Below the pieces are notes generated by a model, which saw only the letters and a program-made list of their open reading frames with translations, was not told the DNA's origin and did not search any database. Both the position numbers and the translations under genes were made by a program. Shown one piece after another: positions 44,422-56,229 of a stretch of DNA of 64,000 nucleotides. Location: NCBI RefSeq assembly GCF_030690045.1, contig NZ_JAUYHK010000018.1, forward strand, positions 1 to 64,000, in the 5' to 3' direction. Every line of letters starts with the position of its first letter. Position 1 is the stretch's first letter. Source of the stretch: Thalassospira sp. GTDB taxonomy: Bacteria; Pseudomonadota; Alphaproteobacteria; Rhodospirillales; Thalassospiraceae.

Positions 44422-45828
44422 TTACATGTGGATGGCGCGTTTATCGACGTCCATTGCGGCTTCCTTGACCGATTCGCCAAGGGCCGGGTGGGCGTGACAG
44501 GTCCGCGCGATGTCTTCGGCGGATGCGCCGTATTCCATCGCCAGAACCACTTCGGCAATCAGGTCGCCTGCGGCCGGGCCGACAATATGCGCGCCGACGA
44601 CACGGTGCGTTTTCTTGTCTTCCAGCAGTTTGACAAAACCTTCGGTGCTTTCCATGGCCTTGGCACGGGCATTGGCCGTGAAGGGGAATTTGCCGACAGC
44701 ATAATCGACGCCTTCGTCTTTGAGCTGTTCTTCGGTTTTGCCGACTGCGGCGATTTCCGGCCAGGTGTAAACCACGCCGGGAACCTTGTTGTAATCGACA
44801 TGTCCGGCTTCACCGGCCAGCATTTCGGCCAGGGCAACGCCGTCTTCTTCGGCCTTGTGCGCAAGCATCGGGCCTTTGATGGCGTCGCCAATGGCAAAGA
44901 TGCCCTGCACATTGGTCTGGAAATGTTCGTCGGTTTCAACGCGACCGCGATCATCGAGCTTGACCCCGACCGTATCAAGGCCAAGACCGGCGACATAGGG
45001 ACGACGCCCGATGGCAACCAGAACGACATCGGTCTTGATTTCTTCGGCAGCGCCGCCCTTGGACGGTTCGACCGTCAGGGTGACGCCGGACTTGCCCGAT
45101 TTGGCCCCGGTCACCTTGTGGCCGAGTTTGAAGGTCAGGCCCTGTTTGGCGAAAATGCGCTGGGTCTGTTTGACCAGTTCGCCATCCATACCCGGCAAGA
45201 TACGATCCAGATATTCGATGACGGTCACATCAGAACCCAGACGACGCCAGACGGAACCCAGTTCCAGCCCGATGACACCGGCACCGATCACGACCATTTT
45301 CTTGGGCACTTTCGGCAGGGTCAAAGCCCCGGTCGAGGAGACGATGTTTTTTTCGTCAATTTCGACACCCGGCAGCGGGGTGACTTCGGACCCGGTGGCG
45401 ATCACGATGTTTTTGGCGGTCAGGGTTTCTTCCCCGCCGTCAAGCTTCGCAACCTTGACCGTGGTGGCCGAGGTGATTTCGCCAGCACCCTTGACATAGG
45501 TTACCTTGTTCTTTTTGAACAGGAATTCGATGCCCTTGACGTTGGAATCAACCACCTTGTCCTTGCGGGCCATCATCTTGTCGATATTGACCTTGGGTTT
45601 GCTGATTTCGATGCCGTGAACATCGAAATGTTCGTTGGCTTCTTCAAAAAGATGCGAGGAATGCAGCAATGCCTTGGACGGAATGCAGCCGACATTCAGG
45701 CAGGTGCCGCCAAGGGTGCCGCGTTTTTCAACGCAGGCAACCTTGAGACCAAGCTGGGCGGCGCGGATGGCACAAACGTAACCACCGGGGCCCCCACCGA
45801 TCACGACAACGTCGTAGTTCTCACTCAT
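44422..45828 (-). CDS. lpd: dihydrolipoamide dehydrogenase (E3)
   Basis: A 468-residue flavoenzyme that reoxidises lipoamide in the 2-oxoglutarate dehydrogenase complex. FAD site [20 protein letters not shown], redox disulfide [16 protein letters not shown] site [15 protein letters not shown], and the C-terminal dimer segment [13 protein letters not shown] with the catalytic His. It is the last gene of the mdh-sucCDAB-lpd operon, 24 bases after sucB. Confidence 0.98.
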   Translation of the reverse strand: MSENYDVVVIGGGPGGYVCAIRAAQLGLKVACVEKRGTLGGTCLNVGCIPSKALLHSSHLFEEANEHFDVHGIEISKPKVNIDKMMARKDKVVDSNVKGIEFLFKKNKVTYVKGAGEITSATTVKVAKLDGGEETLTAKNIVIATGSEVTPLPGVEIDEKNIVSSTGALTLPKVPKKMVVIGAGVIGLELGSVWRRLGSDVTVIEYLDRILPGMDGELVKQTQRIFAKQGLTFKLGHKVTGAKSGKSGVTLTVEPSKGGAAEEIKTDVVLVAIGRRPYVAGLGLDTVGVKLDDRGRVETDEHFQTNVQGIFAIGDAIKGPMLAHKAEEDGVALAEMLAGEAGHVDYNKVPGVVYTWPEIAAVGKTEEQLKDEGVDYAVGKFPFTANARAKAMESTEGFVKLLEDKKTHRVVGAHIVGPAAGDLIAEVVLAMEYGASAEDIARTCHAHPALGESVKEAAMDVDKRAIHM

Positions 45829-45852
45829 GAGTTCAGTGATCCTTCTGTCTGA

Positions 45853-47133
45853 TCAGATGTCGAGCAGGATGCGTTCCGGGTTTTCGATGCATTCCTTGAC
45901 GCGCACCAGGAACGAAACCGCTTCGCGGCCGTCAATGATGCGGTGGTCATAGGAAAGGGCGAGATACATCATCGGGCGGATTTCAACCTTGCCGTCGATG
46001 GCGACCGGGCGCATCTGGGTCTTGTGCATGCCCAGAATGCCCGATTGCGGGGCATTGAGGATCGGGGAGGACAGCAAGGAGCCGAAAACGCCGCCATTGG
46101 AAATGGTGAACGATCCGCCAGACATTTCATCCATGCCCAGTTTGCCATCGCGGGCGCGTTTGCCGAAATCGACAATCGTGCTTTCAAGATCGGCAAAATT
46201 TTTCTTTTCAGCCGAGCGAATGACCGGAACCACCAGACCTTGCGGGGTGCCAACGGCAACGCCGATATCGCAATAGTTTTTATAGATAAAGGAATCGCCA
46301 TCAATTTCGGCATTCACCGCCGGCCATTCATGCAGGGCGGTGGTGCAGGCCTTGATGAAGAACGACATGAAACCGAGTTTGACGCCGTGTTTCTTTTCAA
46401 AGCCGTCCTTGTATTTGTTGCGACATTCCAGAAGATTGGTCATGTCCACTTCGTTATAAGTGGTCAGCATGGCCGCGGTATTCTGGGCTTCTTTCAGGCG
46501 GCGCGCAATGGTCTGGCGCAGCTTGGACATTTTGACCCGTTCTTCGCCGTCGCGCAGATTGCGTTGCGGTTTCGGACCGGCCGGTGCAGCCGGTGCAGCA
46601 GCAACAGCGCGGGGGGCAGCAGAACCGCCGCCAGCCATGTAATCCATGACATCGCCCTTGGTCAGGCGACCATCGGTGCCCGATGCCGGGATTTTGGTGG
46701 CATCGAGATTATTGTCTTCGATCAGTTTGCGCACAGCCGGGGCCAGCGGGTGATCGGCATTGGCAGCCTGCGTTGCCGGAGCGGCAGCAGCAGGAGCAGG
46801 AGCCGCCGCCGGTTTGGCTTCTTCTTTTTTCGCCGGAGCCGGTTCTTCTTTTTTGGCTTCGGTTTTTTCAGCCGGGGCCGGAGCCGAGGCCGAAGCGCCT
46901 TCATTGATCAGGGCGATCAGGGCACCGACTTCAACTTCGTCACCTTCGGCGACAACCAGTTCGGCAATCGCACCGGCAACCGGCGAATTGACTTCGACGG
47001 TAACCTTGTCGGTTTCAAGTTCGACAATCGGTTCATCGGCAGCAACAGCGTCGCCAACCTTTTTGTACCATTTCGCAATCGTCGCTTCGCTAACAGATTC
47101 GCCCAGTGCGGGAACTTTTACTTCAGTCGCCAT
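45853..47133 (-). CDS. sucB: dihydrolipoyllysine succinyltransferase (E2 of 2-oxoglutarate dehydrogenase)
   Basis: A 426-residue acyltransferase. The lipoyl domain fills residues 1-78, with the lipoylated Lys in [12 protein letters not shown]. An Ala/Pro/Lys/Glu-rich linker follows (about 85-125), then a peripheral subunit-binding domain ([21 protein letters not shown]), a second linker and the catalytic domain with [17 protein letters not shown] 47133 follows GAGGAAAA; the extra seven residues upstream are not family. E2 core of the complex, binding SucA and Lpd. Confidence 0.97.
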   Translation of the reverse strand: MATEVKVPALGESVSEATIAKWYKKVGDAVAADEPIVELETDKVTVEVNSPVAGAIAELVVAEGDEVEVGALIALINEGASASAPAPAEKTEAKKEEPAPAKKEEAKPAAAPAPAAAAPATQAANADHPLAPAVRKLIEDNNLDATKIPASGTDGRLTKGDVMDYMAGGGSAAPRAVAAAPAAPAGPKPQRNLRDGEERVKMSKLRQTIARRLKEAQNTAAMLTTYNEVDMTNLLECRNKYKDGFEKKHGVKLGFMSFFIKACTTALHEWPAVNAEIDGDSFIYKNYCDIGVAVGTPQGLVVPVIRSAEKKNFADLESTIVDFGKRARDGKLGMDEMSGGSFTISNGGVFGSLLSSPILNAPQSGILGMHKTQMRPVAIDGKVEIRPMMYLALSYDHRIIDGREAVSFLVRVKECIENPERILLDI

Positions 47134-47202
47134 TTTTTCCTCGACCGTTTTCAAACGGGCAGTGTGGGTCTGCCCAAAACAAAAAATATCTTTGATCGGG
47201 AC

Positions 47203-47227
47203 GGGCGGACGATGAAACGTCCGCCCG
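47203..47227 (-). other. intercistronic hairpin between sucA and sucB
   Basis: GGGCGGACG (47203-47211) and CGTCCGCCC (47219-47227) form a GC-rich nine-bp stem in the 100-base gap. No T tract follows at once, so it is more likely an mRNA stability or processing element than a stop. Confidence 0.45.
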
Positions 47228-47233
47228 CCGTCG

Positions 47234-50143
47234 TCATTTCACGCCAAGCGCGGCATTTACAAGTTCTGCCTGCTCGCGCAGATGGGTCTTCAAAAGGCCC
47301 GTTGCCGGGGATGCCGCCGCCGAACGACCGACATAAACCGGACGTCCTGCCTTGTGTTTGAGATCGGTCAGGACCTTTTCAATACGGCGATCCACAAAGT
47401 TCCATGATCCCATATTTTCCGGTTCTTCCTGACACCAGATGACATCGGCACCCGGATAGCGGGCGATCTGTTCGCCGACTTCTTTGGCAGGCCACGGATA
47501 AAGCTGTTCGACACGCACAACCGCGACATCGGTGATGCCACGATTTTCGCGTTCGGCGATCAGATCATAATAGACCTTGCCCGAACACAGAACGACCCGT
47601 TTGACCTTTTTATCGGCAATCTGCTTGTCGGTTTCGGCGATCACCGGCAGGAAGGTGGTTCCTGCGGCAAATTCGGCCAGCGACGAGACGCATTGTTTGT
47701 GACGCAGCAGCGATTTCGGCGTCATCAGAATCAGCGGTTTGCGGAAGGCGCGGCGGATCTGACGGCGCAGAATGTGGTAATAGTTTGCAGGGGTGGTGCA
47801 ATTGGCCACCTGCATATTGTTTTCACCACACAGCTGCAAATAGCGTTCAAGGCGGGCAGAACTGTGTTCCGGACCCTGACCTTCATAGCCATGCGGCAGC
47901 AACATCACGAGGCCCGACATGCGCAGCCATTTGGCTTCGCCTGACGCGATGAACTGGTCGATAATGACCTGCGCACCGTTGGCGAAATCGCCAAACTGGC
48001 CTTCCCACAGAACCAGCGCATGCGGTTCGGCAAGGGTGATGCCATATTCAAATCCGAGAACCCCGGCCTCGGACAGCGGCGAATTGAGAACTTCAAGTTC
48101 GGCCTGACCGGTGCGGATATGGTTCAGCGGGGTGTATTTTTCCTCGTTGGTCTGATCGACCAGTTTGGCATGACGTTGCGAGAAAGTGCCGCGCTGGCTG
48201 TCCTGACCGGACAGACGCACCGGGGTGCCTTCGCACATCAATGTGCCAAATGCCAAGGCTTCGCCGGTGGCCCAGTCAATGCCTTCGCCGGTTTCAAACA
48301 TCTTGGCCTTGGTCGCCAACTGACGCAGGATTTTGCGGTTGATGTCATAATCCGACGGCGGTGTGGAAATGGCCCGACCGACTTCTTGCAGCAGGTCAAT
48401 GTCAACACCGGTCTGGCCGATCCAGTCGGCATCGTCGCTGTGGCTGGACCCCATGCCCGACCATTTGCCTTCGAGCCAGTCCGCCTTGTTGGGGCGGTAG
48501 GATTCGGAGGCCTGAAATTCCTCATCCAGATGGGACTGGAATTTCCGGTCGAAAGCCTTGACCTGGTCTTCGTTAAACAGACCTTCGGCCACAAGCTGTT
48601 TGGCATAGAGGTCTTTGGTGGTCGGATGTTTACCGATCACGTCATACATTTTCGGCTGGGTAAAGGCCGGTTCGTCGCTTTCATTATGGCCAAAGCGGCG
48701 ATAGCAGAACATGTCGATCACGACGTCCTGTTTGAATTCCTGACGGTATTCAGTGGCGATGCGCGCAGCATGCACCACGGCCTCGGGATCGTCGCCATTC
48801 ACATGGATGATCGGGGCCTGAACCACCTTGGCAATGTCGGAACAATAGGGCGAAGAACGGCTGTCCGACGGCTTGGTGGTAAAGCCGATCTGGTTATTGA
48901 CCACAAAATGAATGGTGCCGCCGGTGCGGTAGCCTTTCAGATTGGACAGATCGAAGGTTTCGGCCACAAGGCCCTGGCCCGAAAATGCCGCATCACCATG
49001 CAGCAAAATCCCCAAAACCTGTTCGCGGTTGGTGTCCTTGCGCTGGGCCTGCTTGGCGCGGACCTTGCCCAGAACAACCGTGTTGACCGCTTCGAGGTGC
49101 GACGGGTTGGCTGTCAAAGACAGATGGACGACATTGCCGTCAAATTCACGGTCGGCCGAGGTGCCAAGGTGATATTTGACGTCGCCCGACCCCATGACAT
49201 CATCGGGTTTGGACGGATTGCCCATGAATTCCGAAAAAATCGCCTGAAACGGCTTTTTCATGACATTGGCAAGAACGTTCAGGCGGCCACGGTGCGGCAT
49301 GCCGAACACAACTTCGCGAATGCCAAGCTGGCTGCCGCGTTTGAGGATTTGCTCAAGCGCGGGAATCAGGGCTTCGCCACCATCAATGCCGAAACGCTTG
49401 GTTCCGACATATTTGGTGTGCAGGTAATTCTCGAACCCTTCGGCCTCGACCAGACGTTCCAGAATGGCTTCCTTGCCGCGTGCGGTAAAGTCGGTCTGAT
49501 TGCCGATGCTTTCGATACGCTGCTGAATCCAGGATTTCTGTTCGGGTTCCTGAATATGCATGAATTCGATGCCGATGGAGCCGCAATAGGTTTTGCGGAC
49601 CAGTGACATGATCTGCCGGATGGTGGCGGTTTCCATACCCAGAACATTGGCAATGAAAATCGGCCGGTCCATATCGGCTTCGGTAAAGCCATAGGTCTTG
49701 GGGTCAAGTTCCGGATGCGGGGCGACCGGGGTCAGGCCCAGCGGATCAAGATTGGCCTCAAGATGGCCGCGCACGCGATAGCTGCGGATCAGCATCAGGG
49801 CGCGGATGGCATCATTGGCGGCAGAACGCACGGTATCGGAATGGATCGAGACCGGTTGCGGTGCTGCTATGGGGGCGTAACCGCCATTGCTGCGCGGGCG
49901 TTCGGCATGTCCCTGGGACACGTCATAACCATCCATGCCGCCAACAACGCGGGTTTCGCGAGGCTGCCAGCTTGGTCCGCGCATTTCTGCGAGGATGTCC
50001 TGGGCGTCGTCTTGCAACTGCGCAAAAAAGTCGGCCCAGCTCTGGTCAACCGATTGCGGGTTGTCCAGATACCGGGCATAAATTTCAGCGATATAGGTCG
50101 CATTCGACTCGGTGATAATTGTGTCGAAATCCTGAGGTTTCAT
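47234..50143 (-). CDS. sucA: 2-oxoglutarate dehydrogenase E1 component
   Basis: A 969-residue thiamine diphosphate enzyme that decarboxylates 2-oxoglutarate and passes the succinyl group to SucB. It begins with [24 protein letters not shown], the N-terminal segment that docks E2. Then come [18 protein letters not shown] and [10 protein letters not shown], the ThDP site near [12 protein letters not shown] and NNQIGFTT, and [20 protein letters not shown]. Start ATG 50143; the eleven residues upstream are not family-like. Length is normal. Confidence 0.98.
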   Translation of the reverse strand: MKPQDFDTIITESNATYIAEIYARYLDNPQSVDQSWADFFAQLQDDAQDILAEMRGPSWQPRETRVVGGMDGYDVSQGHAERPRSNGGYAPIAAPQPVSIHSDTVRSAANDAIRALMLIRSYRVRGHLEANLDPLGLTPVAPHPELDPKTYGFTEADMDRPIFIANVLGMETATIRQIMSLVRKTYCGSIGIEFMHIQEPEQKSWIQQRIESIGNQTDFTARGKEAILERLVEAEGFENYLHTKYVGTKRFGIDGGEALIPALEQILKRGSQLGIREVVFGMPHRGRLNVLANVMKKPFQAIFSEFMGNPSKPDDVMGSGDVKYHLGTSADREFDGNVVHLSLTANPSHLEAVNTVVLGKVRAKQAQRKDTNREQVLGILLHGDAAFSGQGLVAETFDLSNLKGYRTGGTIHFVVNNQIGFTTKPSDSRSSPYCSDIAKVVQAPIIHVNGDDPEAVVHAARIATEYRQEFKQDVVIDMFCYRRFGHNESDEPAFTQPKMYDVIGKHPTTKDLYAKQLVAEGLFNEDQVKAFDRKFQSHLDEEFQASESYRPNKADWLEGKWSGMGSSHSDDADWIGQTGVDIDLLQEVGRAISTPPSDYDINRKILRQLATKAKMFETGEGIDWATGEALAFGTLMCEGTPVRLSGQDSQRGTFSQRHAKLVDQTNEEKYTPLNHIRTGQAELEVLNSPLSEAGVLGFEYGITLAEPHALVLWEGQFGDFANGAQVIIDQFIASGEAKWLRMSGLVMLLPHGYEGQGPEHSSARLERYLQLCGENNMQVANCTTPANYYHILRRQIRRAFRKPLILMTPKSLLRHKQCVSSLAEFAAGTTFLPVIAETDKQIADKKVKRVVLCSGKVYYDLIAERENRGITDVAVVRVEQLYPWPAKEVGEQIARYPGADVIWCQEEPENMGSWNFVDRRIEKVLTDLKHKAGRPVYVGRSAAASPATGLLKTHLREQAELVNAALGVK

Positions 50144-50209
50144 TTGTGGTCGTGGAAGGCGCAACCCGATGATCACGCCCCCCTTTGCCTTTCCTCTAAC
50201 TACCCAATA

Positions 50210-51085
50210 TTAGCCTTTGAGAGCCTTCAGCATGGTCGAGCCGAGGCTTGCCGGAGAATCGGCGACAAAAACGCCCGCAGAGCGCATTGCTTCCATCTTG
50301 GCCTCGGCCGTACCCTTGCCACCGGAAATAATCGCACCGGCATGGCCCATGCGTTTGCCCGGAGGTGCGGTTACACCGGCGATGAAACCGGCAACCGGTT
50401 TCTTCACTTTGGAGGCCATCAGGAATTCACATGCTTCTTCTTCGGCAGAACCGCCGATTTCACCAATCATGATGATGCCTTCGGTTTCCGGATCGCGCAG
50501 GAACAGATCAAGGCAATCGATAAAGTTGGTGCCGTTGACCGGATCACCACCAATACCGATACAGGTTGACTGGCCCAGACCGGCCGCAGTGGTTTGCGCC
50601 ACTGCTTCGTAGGTCAGGGTGCCGGAACGCGACACGATGCCGATTTTGCCGCGACGGTGAATGTGACCGGGCATAATGCCGATCTTGCATTCGTCCGGGG
50701 TGATCACACCCGGGCAGTTCGGACCGATCAGGCGGGTATTGGTGCCTGACAGGGCGCGTTTGACGCGGACCATGTCGGCGACCGGAATACCTTCGGTGAT
50801 GCAAACGGCCAGTTCGATTTTGGCGTCGATGGCCTCAAGAATGGCGTCGGCCGCGAAGGGTGGCGGAACATAGATCACCGAGGCATTGGCACCGGTGGCA
50901 TGAACGGCTTCGTCAACCGTATCAAAAACCGGCAGATCAAGATGTTTGGTGCCGCCTTTGCCCGGCGTGACACCGCCGACCATTTTGGTGCCATAGGCAA
51001 TGGCCTGTTCGCTGTGGAATGTCCCCTGCGAACCGGTGAAGCCCTGGCAGATGACCTTGGTGTTTTTATTAATGAGAACAGCCAT
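50210..51085 (-). CDS. sucD: succinyl-CoA ligase, alpha subunit
   Basis: A 291-residue subunit that carries the phosphohistidine of succinyl-CoA synthetase ([18 protein letters not shown]). CoA-binding [19 protein letters not shown] at the N-terminus and [21 protein letters not shown] are family marks. It begins two bases after the sucC stop and lies 66 bases before sucA. Confidence 0.98.
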   Translation of the reverse strand: MAVLINKNTKVICQGFTGSQGTFHSEQAIAYGTKMVGGVTPGKGGTKHLDLPVFDTVDEAVHATGANASVIYVPPPFAADAILEAIDAKIELAVCITEGIPVADMVRVKRALSGTNTRLIGPNCPGVITPDECKIGIMPGHIHRRGKIGIVSRSGTLTYEAVAQTTAAGLGQSTCIGIGGDPVNGTNFIDCLDLFLRDPETEGIIMIGEIGGSAEEEACEFLMASKVKKPVAGFIAGVTAPPGKRMGHAGAIISGGKGTAEAKMEAMRSAGVFVADSPASLGSTMLKALKG

Positions 51086-51087
51086 GG

Positions 51088-52287
51088 TTACGCGGCCTCC
51101 TTCACAGCTTTGACCACTTTTTCAGCGGCATCGGCAAGATTGTCGGCCGAGACGATCGGCAGACCGGATTCACTGAGGATCTTTTTGCCGAGATCAACAT
51201 TCGTACCTTCAAGGCGCACAACCAGTGGCACATTCAGGCTGACTTCGCGGGCCGCAGCAATCACGCCTTCGGCGATGACGTCGCAGCGCATGATGCCGCC
51301 GAAAATATTGACCAGAATGCCTTCGACATTCGGGTCCGACAGGATCAGCTTGAACGCGGTGGTCACACGTTCCTTGGTGGCGCCGCCGCCAACGTCAAGG
51401 AAGTTGGCCGGTTCGCCGCCATACAGCTTGATGATGTCCATGGTGGCCATCGCAAGACCGGCACCATTGACCATGCAGCCGATTTTGCCATCCAGCTTGA
51501 TATAGTTCAGGCTGTGTTTTGCGGCTTCGAGTTCGGCCGGGTTTTCTTCGTCTTCGTCGCGCAATTCTTCGATTTCGGGATGACGGAACAGGGCGTTGTC
51601 ATCGAAATTCATTTTGCAATCGAGCGCGATGATGTCGCCTTCGCCGGTGACGACCAGCGGGTTGATTTCAACCATGGCGGCATCGGTTTCGAGGAAGCAT
51701 TTATACATGGCGGTCATGAATTGGACGGCCTTGGAGACCTGCTTGCCTTCGAGGCCCAGCGCAAAGGCGAGTTTGCGACCGTGGAAGCCCGAAAAGCCCG
51801 ATGCCGGATCGATATCAACGGTGATGATCTTTTCCGGGGTGTGGGCGGCAACTTCTTCGATGTCCATGCCGCCTTCGGTCGAGGCCATGAAGATGATGCG
51901 CGAACAGGCGCGGTCAACAAGGATCGACAGATACAGCTCACGCGCAATGTCGCAGCCTTCTTCGATGTAGACGCGCTTGACTTCCTTGCCGTCGGGACCG
52001 GTCTGATGGGTGACCAGGGTCGCGCCCAGCATCTGTCCTGCGTTGGTGCCAACATCGTCGATGCCCTTGACGACGCGAACGCCGCCCTTGTCACCGGCGG
52101 ATGCCTGCATAAAGGTGCCTTTGCCGCGTCCGCCAGCATGGATCTGGGACTTGACCACATAAACCGGGCCAGCCAGTGCCTGTGCTGCTTCGATGGCTTC
52201 CTGTGCCGTGTAGGCAACCTTGCCGTTAGGCACGGTCACACCGTATTTGCGAAGAATTTCTTTCGCCTGGTACTCATGAATATTCAT
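51088..52287 (-). CDS. sucC: succinyl-CoA ligase, beta subunit
   Basis: A 399-residue ATP-grasp subunit. It opens [17 protein letters not shown], the fixed start of SucC, then [16 protein letters not shown] as nucleotide-binding region, [27 protein letters not shown], and [16 protein letters not shown]. The frame is open for 39 more residues upstream, but that part is not family. It lies 170 bases downstream of mdh. Confidence 0.98.
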   Translation of the reverse strand: MNIHEYQAKEILRKYGVTVPNGKVAYTAQEAIEAAQALAGPVYVVKSQIHAGGRGKGTFMQASAGDKGGVRVVKGIDDVGTNAGQMLGATLVTHQTGPDGKEVKRVYIEEGCDIARELYLSILVDRACSRIIFMASTEGGMDIEEVAAHTPEKIITVDIDPASGFSGFHGRKLAFALGLEGKQVSKAVQFMTAMYKCFLETDAAMVEINPLVVTGEGDIIALDCKMNFDDNALFRHPEIEELRDEDEENPAELEAAKHSLNYIKLDGKIGCMVNGAGLAMATMDIIKLYGGEPANFLDVGGGATKERVTTAFKLILSDPNVEGILVNIFGGIMRCDVIAEGVIAAAREVSLNVPLVVRLEGTNVDLGKKILSESGLPIVSADNLADAAEKVVKAVKEAA

Positions 52288-52457
52288 GTTCGGTCGCTTT
52301 CTTGCCTTCCATACGTTTCCCGGTGGGTCAGGAACCGTGGTTTCAATGTCCCTGTCTAAAGAGGGGACGCTGTTGCGAGCCGCGCGATCATAACCTGCCC
52401 TCATGGCGGGTCATGATTGAAAAACGGGCCGGTTGAAAACCAGCCCGCATCGCGTTC

Positions 52458-53780
<1,323 letters not shown>

Positions 53781-53869
53781 TCAGCCATGCAGGTCCTGCG
53801 ACGTTCTGTGCGACAAACCGGCGGCATCGGGCAGGTGGAGTCGTCTTTGGCACCGGGTGGTGACGGGGG

Positions 53870-54994
53870 TCAGGTCAGATGCGTCAGATCAAGATATTCC
53901 TGACTGCGCATTTCGGTCAGGCGCGACACTGTGCGTTGAAATTCAAAGGCATAATCGCCATCGGTGTAAAGATCGCCCGGCGGGGTTTCCATGGCGCAGA
54001 CCAGCTTGGTTTTATGTTCATACATCGCATCGATCAGGGTGCCGAACCGTTTGGCCCAGTCGCGGCGCGAATCCGGCATTTTGGGAATCAGGTCGATGAC
54101 GATGGTGTGAAAATGGGTGGCCAGCGCAATATAATCGCCCGGACCCAGCGGGCGGGTGCATAATTCTTCAAACGTGAAACGTGCCACCCCGGCCCCGGCG
54201 GCCGAAATAGCAATTTTGCGGCCCTTGACCGTCAGGGAATCGGCGCTGACACGCGCCCCTTCGGTCAGGGTGGCAAACAACCGGTCGATTTTGGCGGGGG
54301 TATTGGCATCGGCAGGCCAGACAAAAACATCGGATGCCGTCAGATTGCGCATGCGGTAATCGGTCGGGCTGGCCAGTTCCAGCACATCGAGTTTTTGTTT
54401 GATCATGTCGATAAAGGGCAGGAAATTCTGGCGTTGCAGGCCGTTTTTATACAGATCATCGGGCATGCGGTTTGAGGTGGTGACGATCACCACCCCCTTG
54501 TCGAACAGATGTTCAAACAGGCGGCCCAGAATCATCGCATCGGTAATATCGGTGACCTGCATTTCATCGAAACACAAAAGCCATGCCGCGGCGGCAAGGT
54601 CGTGGGCAATAGGCGGGATCGGGTCTGAGTCATCATCGGTTTTCGAGGTGCGGAACCGGTGCAGCCTGTCATGGACATCCTGCATGAAATCATGGAAATG
54701 CACGCGGCGTTTTTCCGCAACCGGCACGGTGTCAAAAAACAGATCCATCAGCATCGATTTGCCGCGCCCGACCTCGCCATAAATATACAGACCCTGGGGC
54801 GGCTGGGGTTCTTCGCGGCGGCGCGTCAGGCCAAACCGTGCGCGCCATCCGGTTGCCCCGGTATGGGGCCGGTAATCGCGCAGGGCGTTAAACAGGCTTT
54901 GCAGTTTTTCGGCGCATAATTCCTGCATCGGATCATGGGCCAGTTCGCCGCTGGCAATTTTTGTCCGGTAACGTTCAAGCGGGCCGTCGGTCAT
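53870..54994 (-). CDS. zapE: ZapE (AFG1-like) ATPase, cell division protein
   Basis: A 374-residue P-loop ATPase. Walker A is GEVGRGKSMLMDLFF and Walker B is AWLLCFDEMQVTDI. RVHFHDFMQDVHDRLHRFR and TTSNRMPDDLYKNGLQR are the family's other blocks. In E. coli ZapE acts on FtsZ rings during late division. It lies upstream of mdh on the same strand, a neighbourhood common in alphaproteobacteria, but 460 bases separate them. Confidence 0.95.
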   Translation of the reverse strand: MTDGPLERYRTKIASGELAHDPMQELCAEKLQSLFNALRDYRPHTGATGWRARFGLTRRREEPQPPQGLYIYGEVGRGKSMLMDLFFDTVPVAEKRRVHFHDFMQDVHDRLHRFRTSKTDDDSDPIPPIAHDLAAAAWLLCFDEMQVTDITDAMILGRLFEHLFDKGVVIVTTSNRMPDDLYKNGLQRQNFLPFIDMIKQKLDVLELASPTDYRMRNLTASDVFVWPADANTPAKIDRLFATLTEGARVSADSLTVKGRKIAISAAGAGVARFTFEELCTRPLGPGDYIALATHFHTIVIDLIPKMPDSRRDWAKRFGTLIDAMYEHKTKLVCAMETPPGDLYTDGDYAFEFQRTVSRLTEMRSQEYLDLTHLT

Positions 54995-55090
54995 GCAGGA
55001 TGTCTTTCATGCAGGCGGTCAGGGGTCAGGAGGCGGGTCATCCAACCGACATAAAAGGTTCGCCGCCGCAATGCAATATGGTGTGGTGTT

Positions 55091-56080
55091 TCAGATCAGG
55101 CGCAGTTTTTTAAACAGCCAGACCTCGGCAATCACCACCACGGCCATGATGGCGGCGACCACCGGAAACCCCAATGGATTTTCCGCCGCCGGAATACCGC
55201 CGACATTGATGCCCAAAAGCCCGGTCAGGAAACTGATTGGCAGAAACAGCCCGGCAATCACGGTCAGCCAATACATGGTGCGGTTCATGCGTTCGGTTTC
55301 GACGGCCATCAGACTGTCATTGACGATCTGGGTACGGTCGCGCAGGGAATCCAGTTCTTCGACCAGCCGGGTGACGCGATCGGTCAGGGTGCGGGCCCGG
55401 CGTTTGTCGCGTTTGTCCGGCCATGCCGGTTTCTGATCAACATAAGTCCCCAGAGCATCGCGTTGCGGGGCCATATGGCGGCGCAATCGTGACAGGCGGC
55501 GGCGAATGTCGCCGCTGGTCATACGCAATTTCAGGGTTTTGGCATCGGGGCTTTCATCAAGAACATCTTCCAGCCCGTCCACGGTTTCCTCGATCTGGCG
55601 GACCACATCATCCAGACGGAAGATCAGACGTTCCGCCAGTGTTAAAACAAATTCATCGGCATTATGGGGGGCATGGCCATCGGTGATGGCGGCACGGATA
55701 TCGGCAAAGGCCCTGATCGACTGATTGCGCAGGGTGATGACCAGGGTGTCACTGACCCAGATGCGCACGGAAATCATGTCTTCGGGGTCGGATTCGGCAT
55801 TGAGATTGACCCCGCGCAGATTGAGCAAATATCCCTGATCATAAAAGGATACGGATGGCCGGGTGCCGCGGGTCGCCAGATTTTCGACGATGGTGGGATC
55901 AAGGCCGATCTTGTCGGTCAGCCATTGTGCAACCCCGGCCCCCATCCAGTTCAGATGCACCCATAAATAGGTGTCATCCGGGGTGGGCGGGACGCCGTTG
56001 GCAATATCGTCCCATGACAGGGCGATACCCCGCCCGGTTTTGTCGATATGAAAGGCATTGAGCAGTGCGGCGGATGACAT
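55091..56080 (-). CDS. zntB: ZntB-like zinc transporter (CorA superfamily)
   Basis: A 329-residue metal channel. A long cytosolic domain (residues 1-265) is followed by two C-terminal spans. The pore signature is GLLGINVGGIP: the Gly-Ile-Asn form of ZntB rather than the Gly-Met-Asn of CorA magnesium channels. The residue before span one (ERMNRTMYWLTVIAGLFLPISFLTG) is typical. It should move zinc in a proton-linked way. Divergent from the MscS gene. Confidence 0.92.
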   Translation of the reverse strand: MSSAALLNAFHIDKTGRGIALSWDDIANGVPPTPDDTYLWVHLNWMGAGVAQWLTDKIGLDPTIVENLATRGTRPSVSFYDQGYLLNLRGVNLNAESDPEDMISVRIWVSDTLVITLRNQSIRAFADIRAAITDGHAPHNADEFVLTLAERLIFRLDDVVRQIEETVDGLEDVLDESPDAKTLKLRMTSGDIRRRLSRLRRHMAPQRDALGTYVDQKPAWPDKRDKRRARTLTDRVTRLVEELDSLRDRTQIVNDSLMAVETERMNRTMYWLTVIAGLFLPISFLTGLLGINVGGIPAAENPLGFPVVAAIMAVVVIAEVWLFKKLRLI

Positions 56081-56229
56081 GCGATCATTTCCCGTATCCT
56101 GACAATAACGGACATAATCAGAACATCAATATCGTTAATGAGTCGTTTGGCGAAGCAGTGTACCCTGTCGCGCATCGGAAAATGAATGCCATCGTCGTGC
56201 GATGGTGATGGGAAAATGGATTGCGAAAT

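Noticed and set aside
43891-44558. overlapping 157- and 152-residue frames on the minus strand in the gap near lpd
   Set aside because: Pro/Arg/Thr-rich, no ribosome site, no recognisable fold, and partly inside the lpd end and its terminator.
44428-45852. 474-residue open frame antisense to lpd
   Set aside because: Gly/Phe/Asp-rich mirror of lpd with no recognisable domain; lpd is certain.
45943-47361. 472-residue open frame antisense to sucB
   Set aside because: Its Ser/Arg/Phe repeats are only the reverse complement of the Ala/Pro/Lys linker of SucB.
48020-49606. 528-residue open frame on the plus strand inside sucA
   Set aside because: It is the antisense shadow of a fully conserved gene. 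Its sequence is low in motif content and follows from the GC-rich third codon positions of sucA.
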